Source of the DNA: Pseudomonas putida
GTDB taxonomy: Bacteria > Pseudomonadota > Gammaproteobacteria > Pseudomonadales > Pseudomonadaceae
Length of the DNA stretch: 64,000 nt
Assembly (NCBI GenBank): GCA_041071465.1
Contig: CP163498.1
Location: 6,094,001 to 6,158,000, forward strand
Direction of reading: 5' to 3'
Numbering within the stretch: the first letter of the stretch is position 1; every line of letters begins with the position of its first letter. The notes beneath the pieces were generated by a model. That model saw nothing but the letters and a program-made list of their open reading frames with translations. It was not told the origin of the DNA and did not search any database. The translations under genes were made by a program, and so were the position numbers. This document shows positions 1 to 8,367 of the stretch, in pieces.

Positions 1-1
1 G

Positions 2-97
2 CTTGCACGTATCACCCGCTTCTCGGCAGACCAGCTCGGCTTGCACACGGGCCAGGTACTGTTCGCCCAGATCAAGTCGGTGGCCCTTTTGGGCTGA
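2..97 (+). CDS. modC: Molybdate ABC transporter ATP-binding protein ModC, C-terminal end (partial)
   Basis: The first 31 readable codons end at TGA 95-97. They give the tail of a TOBE (molybdate-binding) domain, with the residues [15 protein letters not shown] typical of the C-terminus of ModC ATPases. The rest of the gene lies upstream of the window. The family role is to energise molybdate import. Molybdate would matter to the NicAB dehydrogenase encoded 40 kb away, but that link is only functional inference. Because only the tail is visible, another TOBE-carrying ATPase cannot be excluded. Confidence 0.55.
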   Translation, partial: LARITRFSADQLGLHTGQVLFAQIKSVALLG

Positions 98-154
98 GCA
101 TCCTTCGCACGGCTGTTGTCCACTGATCAGTGACTTGATCGAGGCCAGCCCCTG

Positions 155-1177
155 ATGCTCGACTGCCCCCTGCCACGCACCCTGCACTACGTTGACGACA
201 GCCAGCCAGGCATGACCCGGCGACGCTGGCGCGACCGTTTCATCTACCTGGATGCCGACGGCCAGCGGGTGCGCGACAGCGACACCTTGGCGCGCATCGC
301 CGCGCTGGTGATTCCCCCGGCCTACACCGATGTATGGATCTGCGCCGACCCGCAGGGCCACCTGCAGGCCACCGGTCGCGATGCCCGTGGCCGCAAGCAG
401 TACCGCTATCACGCGCAGTGGCGCGAACTGCGTGACCAACACAAGTATGGGCGCATGCTGGCCTTTGCCCAGGCACTACCAAAGCTGCGCGCGCAACTGG
501 AAGCCCACCTGGCGCGGCCAGGGCTGGACCGGGAAAAGGTCATGGCATTGGTGGTGAGCCTGCTGGACCACACCCTGATCCGCATTGGTAACCAGCGTTA
601 CCTGCGCGACAACCAGTCTTATGGCCTGACGACCCTGCGTAACCGCCATGTGCAGGTCAAAGGCAGCACCATTCGCTTTCAATTTCGCGGCAAGCGTGGC
701 GTCGAACACAACGTCACCCTCAACGACCGACGCCTGGCCAGCCTGCTCAAACGCTGCATGGAGCTGCCTGGCCAGACACTGTTTCAATACCTGGACGAAG
801 ACGGCCAGCGCCACAGCGTAGGCTCCAGCGAGGTCAACCAGTTCCTGCAGCAGTTGACCGGCGCAGACTTCACCGCCAAGGACTACCGCACCTGGGCCGG
901 CAGCAGCCTGGCGTTGGACCTGCTCAAACCCCTGGCCTGGGAACCGGAGAGTGAAGCCAAACGCCAGGTCGCCGCGATAGTCCGCCAGGTCGCCACGCGC
1001 CTGGGCAATACGCCGGCAGTGTGCAGACGCTGCTACATCCATCCGGCAGTGCTGGAGCACTATGCCCAGGGACGTCTGGCCCAATTGCCCAAGAGCCGCG
1101 TGCGCAAAGGCCTGGACCCCGAGGAAGTGGCCTTGCTGCTGTTTCTTCAGGTACTCGAGGAACAGGACGGCGATTAA
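155..1177 (+). CDS. DNA topoisomerase IB (eukaryotic/poxvirus type)
   Basis: This 340-residue protein matches bacterial type IB topoisomerases in length and order. The N-terminal DNA-binding part runs to about residue 95. It is followed by the catalytic core with R143 (LIRIGNQRY), K180 (FRGKRG) and the KDYRTWAG motif around residues 242-249. The likely nucleophile is Y294 in CRRCYIHPAVLEHY. The enzyme nicks one DNA strand through a 3'-phosphotyrosine link and relaxes positive or negative supercoils without ATP. The start ATG follows GAGGCCAGCCCCTG. The gene stands alone between modC and csrA. Such enzymes occur in many Pseudomonas genomes, and their physiological role is not settled. Confidence 0.93.
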   Translation: MLDCPLPRTLHYVDDSQPGMTRRRWRDRFIYLDADGQRVRDSDTLARIAALVIPPAYTDVWICADPQGHLQATGRDARGRKQYRYHAQWRELRDQHKYGRMLAFAQALPKLRAQLEAHLARPGLDREKVMALVVSLLDHTLIRIGNQRYLRDNQSYGLTTLRNRHVQVKGSTIRFQFRGKRGVEHNVTLNDRRLASLLKRCMELPGQTLFQYLDEDGQRHSVGSSEVNQFLQQLTGADFTAKDYRTWAGSSLALDLLKPLAWEPESEAKRQVAAIVRQVATRLGNTPAVCRRCYIHPAVLEHYAQGRLAQLPKSRVRKGLDPEEVALLLFLQVLEEQDGD

Positions 1178-1260
1178 GAGTGTCTATTCAGCCCATGATG
1201 CGAAGAAATTTCCCATTAGCCGCCAAGCCCCCTATTCTTGCCATCGAGCACCTTGGCCGA

Positions 1261-1278
1261 CAAACCGTTGACGGTTTG
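1261..1278. repeat. Perfect palindrome upstream of csrA
   Basis: CAAACCGT-tg-ACGGTTTG has two exact 8-base arms around a 2-base centre, in the 253-bp gap between topoisomerase IB and csrA. There is no T tract, so it is not a standard terminator. It is more likely a protein-binding site or an RNA hairpin in a csrA leader. The rest of the gap (1178-1430) shows no gene. Confidence 0.5.
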
Positions 1279-1430
1279 CGTCGGCACCTGCAACTGAAGA
1301 CACGCAACAGAATTTGTCTGTCGGGGAATTACTATCCGCCGAAAGCGTCTTTAATGAGAAGGAAGAGGGACAAGCTCCCGCCGTTGCGGCAACTAGCCCT
1401 GCGGACTTTTACATCACCAAGGAGAACTAC

Positions 1431-1628
1431 ATGCTGATACTCACCCGTAAGGTTGGCGAAAGCATCGTCATCAACGATGACATCAAAGTCACCATTCTGG
1501 GCGTCAAAGGGATGCAGGTGAGGATCGGTATCGATGCACCTAAAGATGTCCAGGTCCATCGCGAAGAAATCTTCAAGCGCATCCAGGCCGGCAGCCCAGC
1601 CCCGGAGAAGCACGACGACTCGCACTGA
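1431..1628 (+). CDS. csrA: Carbon storage regulator CsrA/Rsm family
   Basis: This 65-residue protein begins [12 protein letters not shown] and contains the GxQVRIGI core and the VHREEI helix with the RNA-contacting arginine of CsrA (R44 equivalent). The family binds GGA-containing loops in mRNA leaders and represses or stabilises messages. The region before MLIL (from 1314) is open but not part of the protein. AAGGAG at 1419-1424 places the start at 1431. Pseudomonads carry several paralogues; the extended acidic/His tail ([11 protein letters not shown]) and the [12 protein letters not shown] segment look closer to RsmE than to RsmA, but I cannot settle that by eye. The gene is monocistronic and converges with the receiver gene downstream. 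Confidence 0.95.
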   Translation: MLILTRKVGESIVINDDIKVTILGVKGMQVRIGIDAPKDVQVHREEIFKRIQAGSPAPEKHDDSH

Positions 1629-1673
1629 GCCCAAACTCCTCGAGGGGTGCATGGAAGCGCTCGACCGCCAGCC

Positions 1674-2042
1674 TCAGGTGCCCAGCAACTGACGCACTTT
1701 GGCGATCATCTCATCCATGTCGAATGGTTTGTCGAATATGGCGGCGAACAGGGCCGGGCATCCTTGGCTGGCCTGCGCGCCGCTCATGAGAATGACCGGC
1801 AACTCGCTTAACGCCGGGTCCTCGCGCATCGCACGCACCAGCTCCTCACCATTGAGCAGCGGCATCATGTAATCGGTGATGACCAGTTGCACGCGCTTTT
1901 CCTTCAGCGCCTCCAGCGCCTTGCAGCCATTACTGGCCTTTTCCACCAGGTAACCTTCGTCCTCCAGGGCAAAGCCGAGGATATCGGCGATCAGGTACTC
2001 GTCATCGACGATCAGGATCGTGTTCATCGGCCCGTCCGTCAC
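1674..2042 (-). CDS. Single-domain response regulator (receiver only)
   Basis: This is a stand-alone CheY-like receiver. The acidic pair is D13/D14, the phosphorylation site is D57 (LVITDYMMP), with S87 and K105 (FDKPF) completing the active site. No output domain follows, so it must act by protein contact or as a phosphate sink. Numbering is from a GTG start that overlaps the stop of the KaiC-like gene (GTGA). An ATG at 2027 gives a 117-residue alternative. The gene is third in an operon with a PAS-histidine kinase and a KaiC-like ATPase. I infer that it is the kinase's phosphoacceptor. Confidence 0.93.
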   Translation of the reverse strand: MTDGPMNTILIVDDEYLIADILGFALEDEGYLVEKASNGCKALEALKEKRVQLVITDYMMPLLNGEELVRAMREDPALSELPVILMSGAQASQGCPALFAAIFDKPFDMDEMIAKVRQLLGT

Positions 2043-3484
2043 CCACTCCCCTGCGGCGTCGGCGTTCCCGAGAGCACACCACAGGCGCCTTCGAACGCCT
2101 TGCGCAAGGTAATGCCCTGCGGCCCGATCAGCAGTTCGTGCAAGGCAGGGTCATGGTGGCTGTCACGCACCTTGAGGATCGACAGCATGCGCCGCAGTTG
2201 CGAGTCCAGCTCGACAAAGCGCAACAGCATCAGGTTGTCGACGATGCTCGACAGATCCGGCGCGGGGGCGCTGATTTCCGAGCCGAAGATGTCGCGCATT
2301 TCCCAGGTGAGCATCACGCTGACATCGCGCGCGCGCAGCTCACCGGCCAGCGCGCGGAAAAACGCATTGAGCCGCGTCGGGTCGATGGCCAGGCGGCTGA
2401 ATGCGCCAAGGCTGTCGATCAGCACCCTCTTGCTGCCCTGCGCTGCAACACGCTCGAGCAGCCGCGCGCCGACCTGGTCCAGCAAGCCCTCGGTGGTTGG
2501 CTGCCAGCACAGCTGCAAGCTACCGCCCTGCTCCATCGCGGCAAAATCGTAACCCAGCGACGCTGCCTTGCTACGCAGGCGTTCAGGCGTTTCGTAGAAA
2601 CCAAAATGCAACCCTGGCGCCTGCGGGGTGCTGGCCCCTAGAAAGGCCAGGCCCAATGACGTCTTGCCAATACCCGAAGGCCCGATCAACAGGCTAACCG
2701 AGCCCGTGGCCAGGCCGCCGCCGAGCATTTCATCGAAGGTTGGCACACCGCTGCTGATGCGCGCCAATGTGCCGCTGCCCAGATGGCTGGGGTGGCTGAA
2801 CAACGCTTCCAGGCGTGGGTAGACGTGCATGCCTGCTTCATCGATACGGCATTCGTGACGCCCCGAAAGTGCCGCACTGCCGCGCGTCTTGCGCAGCTGC
2901 ACATGGCGCACGGCGCGGCTGCCCACCAGCTGCTCACCCAGCTCGATCACGCCATCGACCATGGTGTGCTCCGGGCTGCCCTCGTCCAGCCGGGCACTGG
3001 TCAGCAGCAGTACCGTGCAGCCGGCGAAGGCCGCATGGCCCTGCAATTCAGAGACGAACTTTTTGGTGTCCAGCGCCGTTTCCGCACGCACCCGGGCATT
3101 GAGCACGCCGTCGACGATCAGCAGGCTTGCCTGTTGCCGAGCGATTTCCTGGCGCAGCAGCCGCACCACGGCGTCCAGCCCATCCTGCTCAAGGGTGTCG
3201 AAAGCGCTGACGAATTGGATCTGGTCGCCGACCAACGCCGGGTCGAAGAAGTCCAGGGTGGACAGGTACTGAAACAAGCGCTCATGCGACTCACTCAACA
3301 AGGTGGCCACCAGCACCCGACCACCGCCCCGCACATGGCCGCAGGCCAGCTGGTTGGCGAGGATGGTCTTGCCCGCTCCCGGCGGCCCCTGGATGATGTA
3401 GGAAGCACCGGCCACCAGGCCGCCCTTGAGCAACGCGTCGAGCCCATCGATCCCCGTTACCAGCCGCCTGAGTGCCTGTGCCAT
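2039..3484 (-). CDS. KaiC-like tandem RecA ATPase
   Basis: This 481-residue protein has two KaiC/RecA domains. The first has Walker A at residues 33-40 (GPPGAGKT) and a Walker B-like LLIVDG near 121-126. The second has Walker A at 268-275 (GPSGIGKT) and RVLIDSL at 353-359. The C-terminal domain also aligns with KaiC CII: LSSIVDN (411-417) falls where cyanobacterial KaiC has its Ser431-Thr432 autophosphorylation pair, and ILKVRDSHHD matches KaiC's FKMRGSWHD. The potential phosphosites are therefore S412/S413. No KaiA or KaiB is visible nearby. The gene sits 5 bp downstream of the histidine kinase and overlaps the receiver gene by 4 bp. This implies a signalling role and not a true clock. Confidence 0.93.
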   Translation of the reverse strand: MAQALRRLVTGIDGLDALLKGGLVAGASYIIQGPPGAGKTILANQLACGHVRGGGRVLVATLLSESHERLFQYLSTLDFFDPALVGDQIQFVSAFDTLEQDGLDAVVRLLRQEIARQQASLLIVDGVLNARVRAETALDTKKFVSELQGHAAFAGCTVLLLTSARLDEGSPEHTMVDGVIELGEQLVGSRAVRHVQLRKTRGSAALSGRHECRIDEAGMHVYPRLEALFSHPSHLGSGTLARISSGVPTFDEMLGGGLATGSVSLLIGPSGIGKTSLGLAFLGASTPQAPGLHFGFYETPERLRSKAASLGYDFAAMEQGGSLQLCWQPTTEGLLDQVGARLLERVAAQGSKRVLIDSLGAFSRLAIDPTRLNAFFRALAGELRARDVSVMLTWEMRDIFGSEISAPAPDLSSIVDNLMLLRFVELDSQLRRMLSILKVRDSHHDPALHELLIGPQGITLRKAFEGACGVLSGTPTPQGSG

Positions 3485-3489
3485 GTTGT

Positions 3490-4650
3490 CTACCTGTCGA
3501 GTGGGCTATCCGTCTGCTCCTGATACATTGGCAAGTACAGTTGCATGCAAGTTCCCCGGCCAGGCTCGCTGTCGACACAAATGGCGCCGCCACTCTGCCG
3601 GGCGAAGCCATACACCTGGCTAAGCCCCAGGCCCGTGCCCTTGCCAAACGGCTTGGTGGTGAAAAATGGCTCGAAGATACGTGGCAATACCTCGGCGGGT
3701 ATGCCTTCACCGCTGTCTTCCACCTTGAAACGCACAAAGTTGCCATGCAACGCTTCAACCTCGCCGGCCAGCTCGACCACATCGACCGTCAGGCCGATCC
3801 GGCCCTGACCGGCGATGGCATCACGGGCATTGAACAACAAGTTGAGCAAGACCATTTGCAGTTGCCCGGCATCCACCTCGATCAACGGCAGGTCCGGTTG
3901 CAGCAGCACGTTCAGCTCGATCGAGCTGGGTAGTGCATGCTCAAGCAAACCACGGGTAGCGGTCACCAGGTCTGCCGGGGCAACACTGGCCACATCAAGC
4001 TTGCGGTGGCGGGCAAAGCTGAGCAGTTGCTGGGTCAGCTCAGTGCCGCGTTGACCGGCATCGAGGATGTGCTGCAGCATGCGCTGGGCGCGTAGCGGGT
4101 CCTGGGTGGCCAGCGCCAGACGGGCCGAGCTGATGATGATGGTGAGCATGTTGTTGAAGTCGTGCGCCAGGCCACCGGTCAACTGGCCGAGGGCTTCAAG
4201 CTTCTGCGCCTGGAACAGCTGGGCGCGCACCGCGTCCAGCTGCAACGCCGACTCTCGGCGATCGGTTATGTCGCGGGTCACCTTGGCCAGGCCGACGATC
4301 TGGCCATTGTCATCGCGGATCACATCCAGCGCAGCCAACGCCCAGAACTGCGTACCGTCCTTGCGCACCCGCCAGCCTTCGTCCTGCGCCACGCCCTGCT
4401 CCAGCGCCTGGCGCAGCAGGCGCTCGGGGCGGCCATCAGCACAATCCTGCGGGGTGAAAAACAACGAGAAATGCTTGCCGATCACTTCATCGGAACGGTA
4501 GCCCTTGATTCGTTGCGCGCCGGCATTCCACGACACCACATGGCCGGAGGGGTCGAGCATGTAGATGGCGTAGTCCACCACCGACTGAACCAACTGTTCA
4601 TAGCGGTGGGCAGGCATGACGGGGTGGTCGAGGCAATCAGCTGAAACCAT
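3490..4650 (-). CDS. PAS-domain sensor histidine kinase
   Basis: This 386-residue soluble protein has no membrane segment. A single PAS domain spans about residues 15-130 (YAIYMLDPSGHVVSWN to GLAKVTRDITDR). The dimerisation/phosphoacceptor helix carries LTGGLAHDFNNML with H163. The ATPase domain has an N box (NLLFNARDA, 270-278), a G1 box (DSGEGIP, 312-318), an F box (FEPFFTTK) and a G2 box (GKGTGLGL, 337-343). It is of the HDxxN class. It leads the operon kinase -> KaiC-like ATPase -> receiver. Its signal is unknown; the PAS domain suggests a cytoplasmic ligand or redox cue. Confidence 0.95.
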   Translation of the reverse strand: MVSADCLDHPVMPAHRYEQLVQSVVDYAIYMLDPSGHVVSWNAGAQRIKGYRSDEVIGKHFSLFFTPQDCADGRPERLLRQALEQGVAQDEGWRVRKDGTQFWALAALDVIRDDNGQIVGLAKVTRDITDRRESALQLDAVRAQLFQAQKLEALGQLTGGLAHDFNNMLTIIISSARLALATQDPLRAQRMLQHILDAGQRGTELTQQLLSFARHRKLDVASVAPADLVTATRGLLEHALPSSIELNVLLQPDLPLIEVDAGQLQMVLLNLLFNARDAIAGQGRIGLTVDVVELAGEVEALHGNFVRFKVEDSGEGIPAEVLPRIFEPFFTTKPFGKGTGLGLSQVYGFARQSGGAICVDSEPGRGTCMQLYLPMYQEQTDSPLDR

Positions 4651-4733
4651 GCAAACTCCACTGGCACAGCAGGGGGACAGGATGAGCGTAGCCCAGCGTA
4701 CCCATCAATGAGCAGCCGTGCGACGACAGGCGG

Positions 4734-5009
4734 TCAGCGTTCCGTTTCGACCAGCACCGGGCTGATGCGCCGCGGCATGGCCACTCTCAAAAGCCACAGG
4801 CCGACCAGCATGATCAAGCCACCGCAGGCCAGGGCCAGAAGACGCTGCTGCTGAGTATGCTCCGCATCGAAGCCCAGCATTAACAAATAACCGCCCAGGC
4901 TGAGCAGGCTGATGTAAAGAAACGCACCCAGCACGACCACCAGGGCGAACAACAGTCGCCAGAATAACCGTGGACGCACGATACGCTCGCCAGCTTGGCG
5001 CTGAGTCAT
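4734..5009 (-). CDS. Small two-TM membrane protein of unknown function
   Basis: This 91-residue protein starts MTQRQAGERIVRPR. It has two hydrophobic segments, about residues 20-45 (LLFALVVVLGAFLYISLLSL) and 58-75 (LLALACGGLIMLVGLWLL), and a basic short tail. The ATG at 5009 is preferred to the open extension to 5042. I do not recognise a family. It lies between the sensor-kinase operon and tRNA-Leu, transcribed in the kinase's direction. Confidence 0.7.
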   Translation of the reverse strand: MTQRQAGERIVRPRLFWRLLFALVVVLGAFLYISLLSLGGYLLMLGFDAEHTQQQRLLALACGGLIMLVGLWLLRVAMPRRISPVLVETER

Positions 5010-5210
5010 CGCTGAACACTCTTGGATCCAATAAAGAGGCAACAGTGGCGTAATGACAGCAAGGTGTCAATTGCCCATTCGATCGCCCCTTCTTTCTGAT
5101 GATCTTAGGTGCTGCAGTTGACTCAACTATAACGATGGGTTATAAAGCGCGCTTGATTGCGAAGCCCTTCTGCCTGGAAGCGAGCTGGTCGTTGCGACCC
5201 CTTCAAGCGT

Positions 5211-5295
5211 GCGAGTGTGGTGGAATTGGTATACACAGCAGACTTAAAATCTGTCGGCGTGAGCCTTGCGGGTTCGAGTCCCGCCACTCGCACCA
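5211..5295 (+). tRNA. tRNA-Leu (UAA)
   Basis: An 85-nt gene with acceptor stem GCGAGTG/CACTCGC, an encoded CCA end, a GGTTCGAGTCC T-arm, and a long variable arm of class II tRNAs. The anticodon loop CTTAAAA has anticodon TAA at 5245-5247. A T-rich terminator follows within 15 bases. Confidence 0.97.
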
Positions 5296-5305
5296 AATTT
5301 CGTTG

Positions 5306-5331
5306 AAAAGGCGCCCTTGCGGCGCCTTTTT
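5306..5331 (+). terminator. Rho-independent terminator of tRNA-Leu
   Basis: AAAAGGCGC, a short CCTTGC loop region, then GCGCCTTTTT. It lies directly after the tRNA. Confidence 0.85.
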
Positions 5332-5398
5332 GCTGCCTGCCAGCAATGTGTTACGCAGCTGCTAGAGTGGAGCTAGTACCCTCTACTGGAACGCCGCC

Positions 5399-5812
5399 AT
5401 GCGCTACTCCCTGTTCGATGGTCAACGTGACATCATCATGCTCATCGCCCGCATACTGCTGATGATCCTGTTCGTCTTGTCAGGCTGGGCCAAGCTGACC
5501 GGCTTCGATGGCACGGTCGGCTACATGACCTCGCTGGGCGCCCCTGCCCCGATGCTGGCGGCAGCGATTGCCGTCATCATGGAGTTCGTCGTCGCCATCC
5601 TGCTGATCCTCGGCTTCTACACGCGGCCGCTGGCGTTTCTGTTCGCGCTGTTCGTGCTGGGCACGGCGCTGCTCGGCCACCCGTTCTGGAACATGGTCGA
5701 CCCCGAACGCAGCGCCAACATGACTCAGTTTCTGAAGAACATGGCCATCATGGGCGGCCTGCTGCTGCTGGCGGTCAGCGGCCCAGGGCGCTTCTCGGTG
5801 GACGGTCGCTGA
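5399..5812 (+). CDS. DoxX family membrane protein
   Basis: This 137-residue protein has four predicted membrane helices and the DoxX pattern: LSGWAKLTGFDGTVGYM near the start, an EF motif in helix 2 (AVIMEFVVAILLILGF), and the HPFWN/QFLKNMAIMGGLLLL end. DoxX proteins are loosely tied to thiosulfate:quinone oxidoreductase subunits and redox stress, but the function of most bacterial members is unknown. A methionine at codon 14 (just before LIARILLMILF) could be the true start and would drop a polar leader. Confidence 0.88.
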   Translation: MRYSLFDGQRDIIMLIARILLMILFVLSGWAKLTGFDGTVGYMTSLGAPAPMLAAAIAVIMEFVVAILLILGFYTRPLAFLFALFVLGTALLGHPFWNMVDPERSANMTQFLKNMAIMGGLLLLAVSGPGRFSVDGR

Positions 5813-5813
5813 C

Positions 5814-6011
5814 TCAGTCGTCGTCGCAATCATCGAACCAAGCTGGGTGATCGCGCTCTTCGTCATCGAGGTCATCCAGCGTTTCCTCGTCTTCTTCCAC
5901 CTCATCCTCGGCGCCCTGGGCATCTGCCTCGTGCTCCACATCGTCGTAGAGAAATTCGTGGTCGAGCAGGTGATCGTGCTCGGGTTCGTGCAGGTCGTCT
6001 TCGTCGTGCAT
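5814..6011 (-). CDS. Very acidic 65-residue protein
   Basis: This short protein starts MHDEDDLHEPEHDHLLDHEF. Nearly half its residues are Asp or Glu, with several His residues, and it ends DDCDDD. It has no membrane segment and no recognised domain. TTGGAGCC lies just before the ATG. It converges with the DoxX gene: the stop codons are two bases apart. The composition suggests a disordered or metal-/nucleic-acid-mimicking protein, but no function can be assigned. Confidence 0.72.
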   Translation of the reverse strand: MHDEDDLHEPEHDHLLDHEFLYDDVEHEADAQGAEDEVEEDEETLDDLDDEERDHPAWFDDCDDD

Positions 6012-6134
6012 GCTGGCTCCAAGGGTTATGGCACGCCTATATAGGCTGATCAGGATGTCGGGTCAATGCGTTGTCGCTTAATCCTGGGTTAACCGGCCAG
6101 GCGCAGCCTGCAGGCTCTCCCTTCAAACGTCTTT

Positions 6135-6160
6135 GCCCGCCTGTCATGGCGGGCTTTTTT
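6135..6160 (+). terminator. Intrinsic terminator with no plus-strand gene before it
   Basis: GCCCGC (6135-6140) pairs with GCGGGC (6149-6154) and a six-T tract follows on the plus strand. The nearest plus-strand gene (DoxX) ends over 300 bp upstream and a minus-strand gene lies between. It could therefore end a small RNA starting within 6012-6130. Confidence 0.65.
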
Positions 6161-6265
6161 ATGGCGAAGCAAACTTCGGCCCAGAGGATGACAGCCTCAT
6201 GACCTGACCTTCACGAAATGTCGACATCCGCATGGGCACACTGATCCTGCTCCGTACGTTCTTGC

Positions 6266-6304
6266 AGCCCGCCGCATCATTGCCGCGGGCTTTTTTTTTT
6301 TTTT
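6266..6304 (+). terminator. Second intrinsic terminator, 14-T tail
   Basis: AGCCCGC pairs with GCGGGCT around an 11-12 base loop, followed by an unusually long T run (6291-6304). No protein gene precedes it on this strand. It lies in the same gene-free 6012-6453 stretch as the terminator at 6135. Confidence 0.7.
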
Positions 6305-6453
6305 GACGAAGGGCTTGCGCCCCCTCCCCGCTACTGCAGTTTGCTCAAGGCAACTGCCCATCCCATGACCTGAAGCAGTTTTGCCCGGCCAGGCAAGGTC
6401 TATGCTGTTCCAGCGATAACCCAAGCTCACATCGGATAGACACGGAGGCTCTT

Positions 6454-7464
6454 ATGAAAGCTGCTGTTGTTGCACCAGGCCGGCGCGTGGACGTGGTAGA
6501 GAAAACCCTGCGCCCCCTCCAGCACGGCGAAGCGCTGCTGAAGATGCAATGCTGCGGTGTGTGCCACACCGACCTGCACGTGAAAAATGGCGACTTCGGT
6601 GACAAGACCGGTGTAGTACTGGGCCACGAAGGCATTGGCGTAGTCCAGGAAGTTGGCCCCGGCGTCACCTCGCTCAAGCCAGGCGACCGCGCCAGCGTTG
6701 CCTGGTTCTATCAAGGTTGCGGGCATTGCGAGTACTGCAATAGCGGCAACGAAACCCTGTGCCGCGAAGTGAAGAACTCCGGCTATACCGTGGACGGCGG
6801 CATGGCCGAGGCTTGCATCGTACAAGCCGACTATTCGGTCAAAGTACCCGACGGCCTCGACTCCGCTGCCGCCAGCAGCATTACCTGCGCCGGCGTCACA
6901 ACCTACAAGGCGGTGAAAATCTCCAACATCCGCCCCGGGCAATGGATCGCCATCTACGGCCTCGGCGGCCTGGGCAACCTGGCCCTGCAATATGCCAAGA
7001 ACGTATTCAACGCCAAAGTGATCGCCATCGACGTCAACGAAGAGCAACTGCGCTTCGCCAGCGAGATGGGCGCGGACCTGGTCGTCAACCCACTCAACGA
7101 AGACGCCGCGAAGGTTATCCAGGCCAAGACCGGTGGCGCCCACGCTGCCGTGGTTACCGCCGTGGCCAAAGGCGCCTTCAACTCGGCCGTCGATGCCTTG
7201 CGCGCTGGCGGGCGACTGGTTGCCGTCGGGCTGCCGTCGGAATCCATGGACCTGAACATTCCCCGCCTGGTGCTGGATGGGATCGAAGTGGTGGGCTCGC
7301 TGGTAGGTACACGCCAGGACCTGCAGGAGGCGTTCCAGTTTGCCGCTGAAGGCAAAGTGGTACCCAAGGTGACCCTGCGGCCGATCGAGGATATCAACCA
7401 GATCTTTGACGAGATGCTGGAGGGCAAGATCAAAGGGCGCATGGTGATCCAGTTCGAAGGTTGA
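6454..7464 (+). CDS. adhP: Zinc-dependent alcohol dehydrogenase, AdhP type
   Basis: This 336-residue medium-chain dehydrogenase has the catalytic zinc motif [11 protein letters not shown] near residues 31-41 and GHEGIGVV near 61. The structural zinc cysteines are in [16 protein letters not shown] (about 89-104). The NAD-binding GLGGLGNLA sits near 169. It oxidises primary alcohols such as ethanol or propanol to aldehydes. GGAGG stands 6 bases before the ATG. The gene is monocistronic, with a perfect-palindrome terminator behind it. Confidence 0.96.
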   Translation: MKAAVVAPGRRVDVVEKTLRPLQHGEALLKMQCCGVCHTDLHVKNGDFGDKTGVVLGHEGIGVVQEVGPGVTSLKPGDRASVAWFYQGCGHCEYCNSGNETLCREVKNSGYTVDGGMAEACIVQADYSVKVPDGLDSAAASSITCAGVTTYKAVKISNIRPGQWIAIYGLGGLGNLALQYAKNVFNAKVIAIDVNEEQLRFASEMGADLVVNPLNEDAAKVIQAKTGGAHAAVVTAVAKGAFNSAVDALRAGGRLVAVGLPSESMDLNIPRLVLDGIEVVGSLVGTRQDLQEAFQFAAEGKVVPKVTLRPIEDINQIFDEMLEGKIKGRMVIQFEG

Positions 7465-7496
7465 TAGCCTAAAGGCAGATCATTTCGAACATACAC

Positions 7497-7528
7497 AAAG
7501 CCCGTAGATGATCATCTACGGGCTTTTT
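7497..7528. terminator. Terminator of adhP
   Basis: AAAGCCCGTAGATGA pairs exactly with TCATCTACGGGCTTT, followed by further T. It is symmetric enough to work in both directions. Confidence 0.85.
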
Positions 7529-7555
7529 GCCTTCTCTGTAGTCAAGGAACAGACC

Positions 7556-7762
7556 ATGAGTTTCGATTGGCATGCCGGGCCGATAACCCGCACCACTGTG
7601 CTCGACAAACATTACCGCAACACGCAGAAGGTGCGTCAGTTTCTGCTCAGCGAGTGTGGGCCGGCGTTCAGGTTCGACCGCACCTTCATGGCCTGGATCA
7701 AGAGTGGCACGCCGTTGACCATGGGCGACGTGGCGGACGAATGGCTGCGTACCCATCGGTGA
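7556..7762 (+). CDS. DUF6434-type small protein
   Basis: This 68-residue protein starts MSFDWHAGPITRTTVLDKHY and continues RNTQKVRQFLLSECG and FRFDRTFMAWIKSG. I associate this pattern with DUF6434, often found fused to or beside SAP domains. It is soluble, with several aromatic and basic residues. The ATG at 7556 is chosen because an upstream in-frame codon (7508) falls inside the terminator hairpin. No function is known. It follows adhP but after a strong terminator, so it probably has its own promoter. Confidence 0.72.
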   Translation: MSFDWHAGPITRTTVLDKHYRNTQKVRQFLLSECGPAFRFDRTFMAWIKSGTPLTMGDVADEWLRTHR

Positions 7763-8034
7763 GCGCCAACTTCGGGCGTCAGCAGGCAGCCATGCGCTGT
7801 CCTACGATCGGATTCGGCAGCCGCTTCTTTCAGTATCTTGTCCAACGATTCAACCATGCTGGAATAATCCATTCCCTGACTCCGTCGTTGGTGAGTTACG
7901 TTCAACGATAGCTTGCAAAGGTTTCAGAAATGCTGGAGGAAATGCCTAGGTACAAAAGCACGCTCATCTCTGGTGATGACAAATGATCGGGGCACGAGGT
8001 TCAAAGAAAACCGCTCATCTTTCGAGGGACGCAC

Positions 8035-8271
8035 ATGGCGATTCGCAGCCTGGCCAAAAATCTCCCACCTGACCCAGGCAATCCAGGCTGGGTGCTTGGA
8101 TGGGGCGTGCTACGCGACCGGCACCCATGGCATTTTGTCGACGTGTTTGCCGATCAGCACACTGCCAAGGTCGAGGCAGAGCGCCGCGGCGCTAGCTACG
8201 TGGTCGAGTACGGATCGCACCGGCTTGGGTCGAATGAATTCGTCTGCGGGGCAAGCTTACCCGAGGGCTAG
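8035..8271 (+). CDS. Hypothetical protein, 78 residues
   Basis: The protein starts MAIRSLAKNLPPDPGNPGW and contains a compact mixed core (WHFVDVFADQHTAKVEAERRG). GAGGGA lies seven bases before the ATG. No family is recognised. Codon use resembles the neighbours. The gap 7763-8034 before it shows nothing identifiable. Confidence 0.6.
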   Translation: MAIRSLAKNLPPDPGNPGWVLGWGVLRDRHPWHFVDVFADQHTAKVEAERRGASYVVEYGSHRLGSNEFVCGASLPEG

Positions 8272-8367
8272 CCAGTCAACGTGTTACACATGAAAAACGG
8301 ATGCTAACAAGCTGGCCTACAAGGATCCACAGGCATTCGAGGCGGACACAGCGGCTTTTCCAACGGG

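Noticed and set aside
7636..7905. Minus-strand ORF opposite the DUF6434 gene
   Set aside because: Overlaps a better-supported gene, no family match and no ribosome site for its first ATG.
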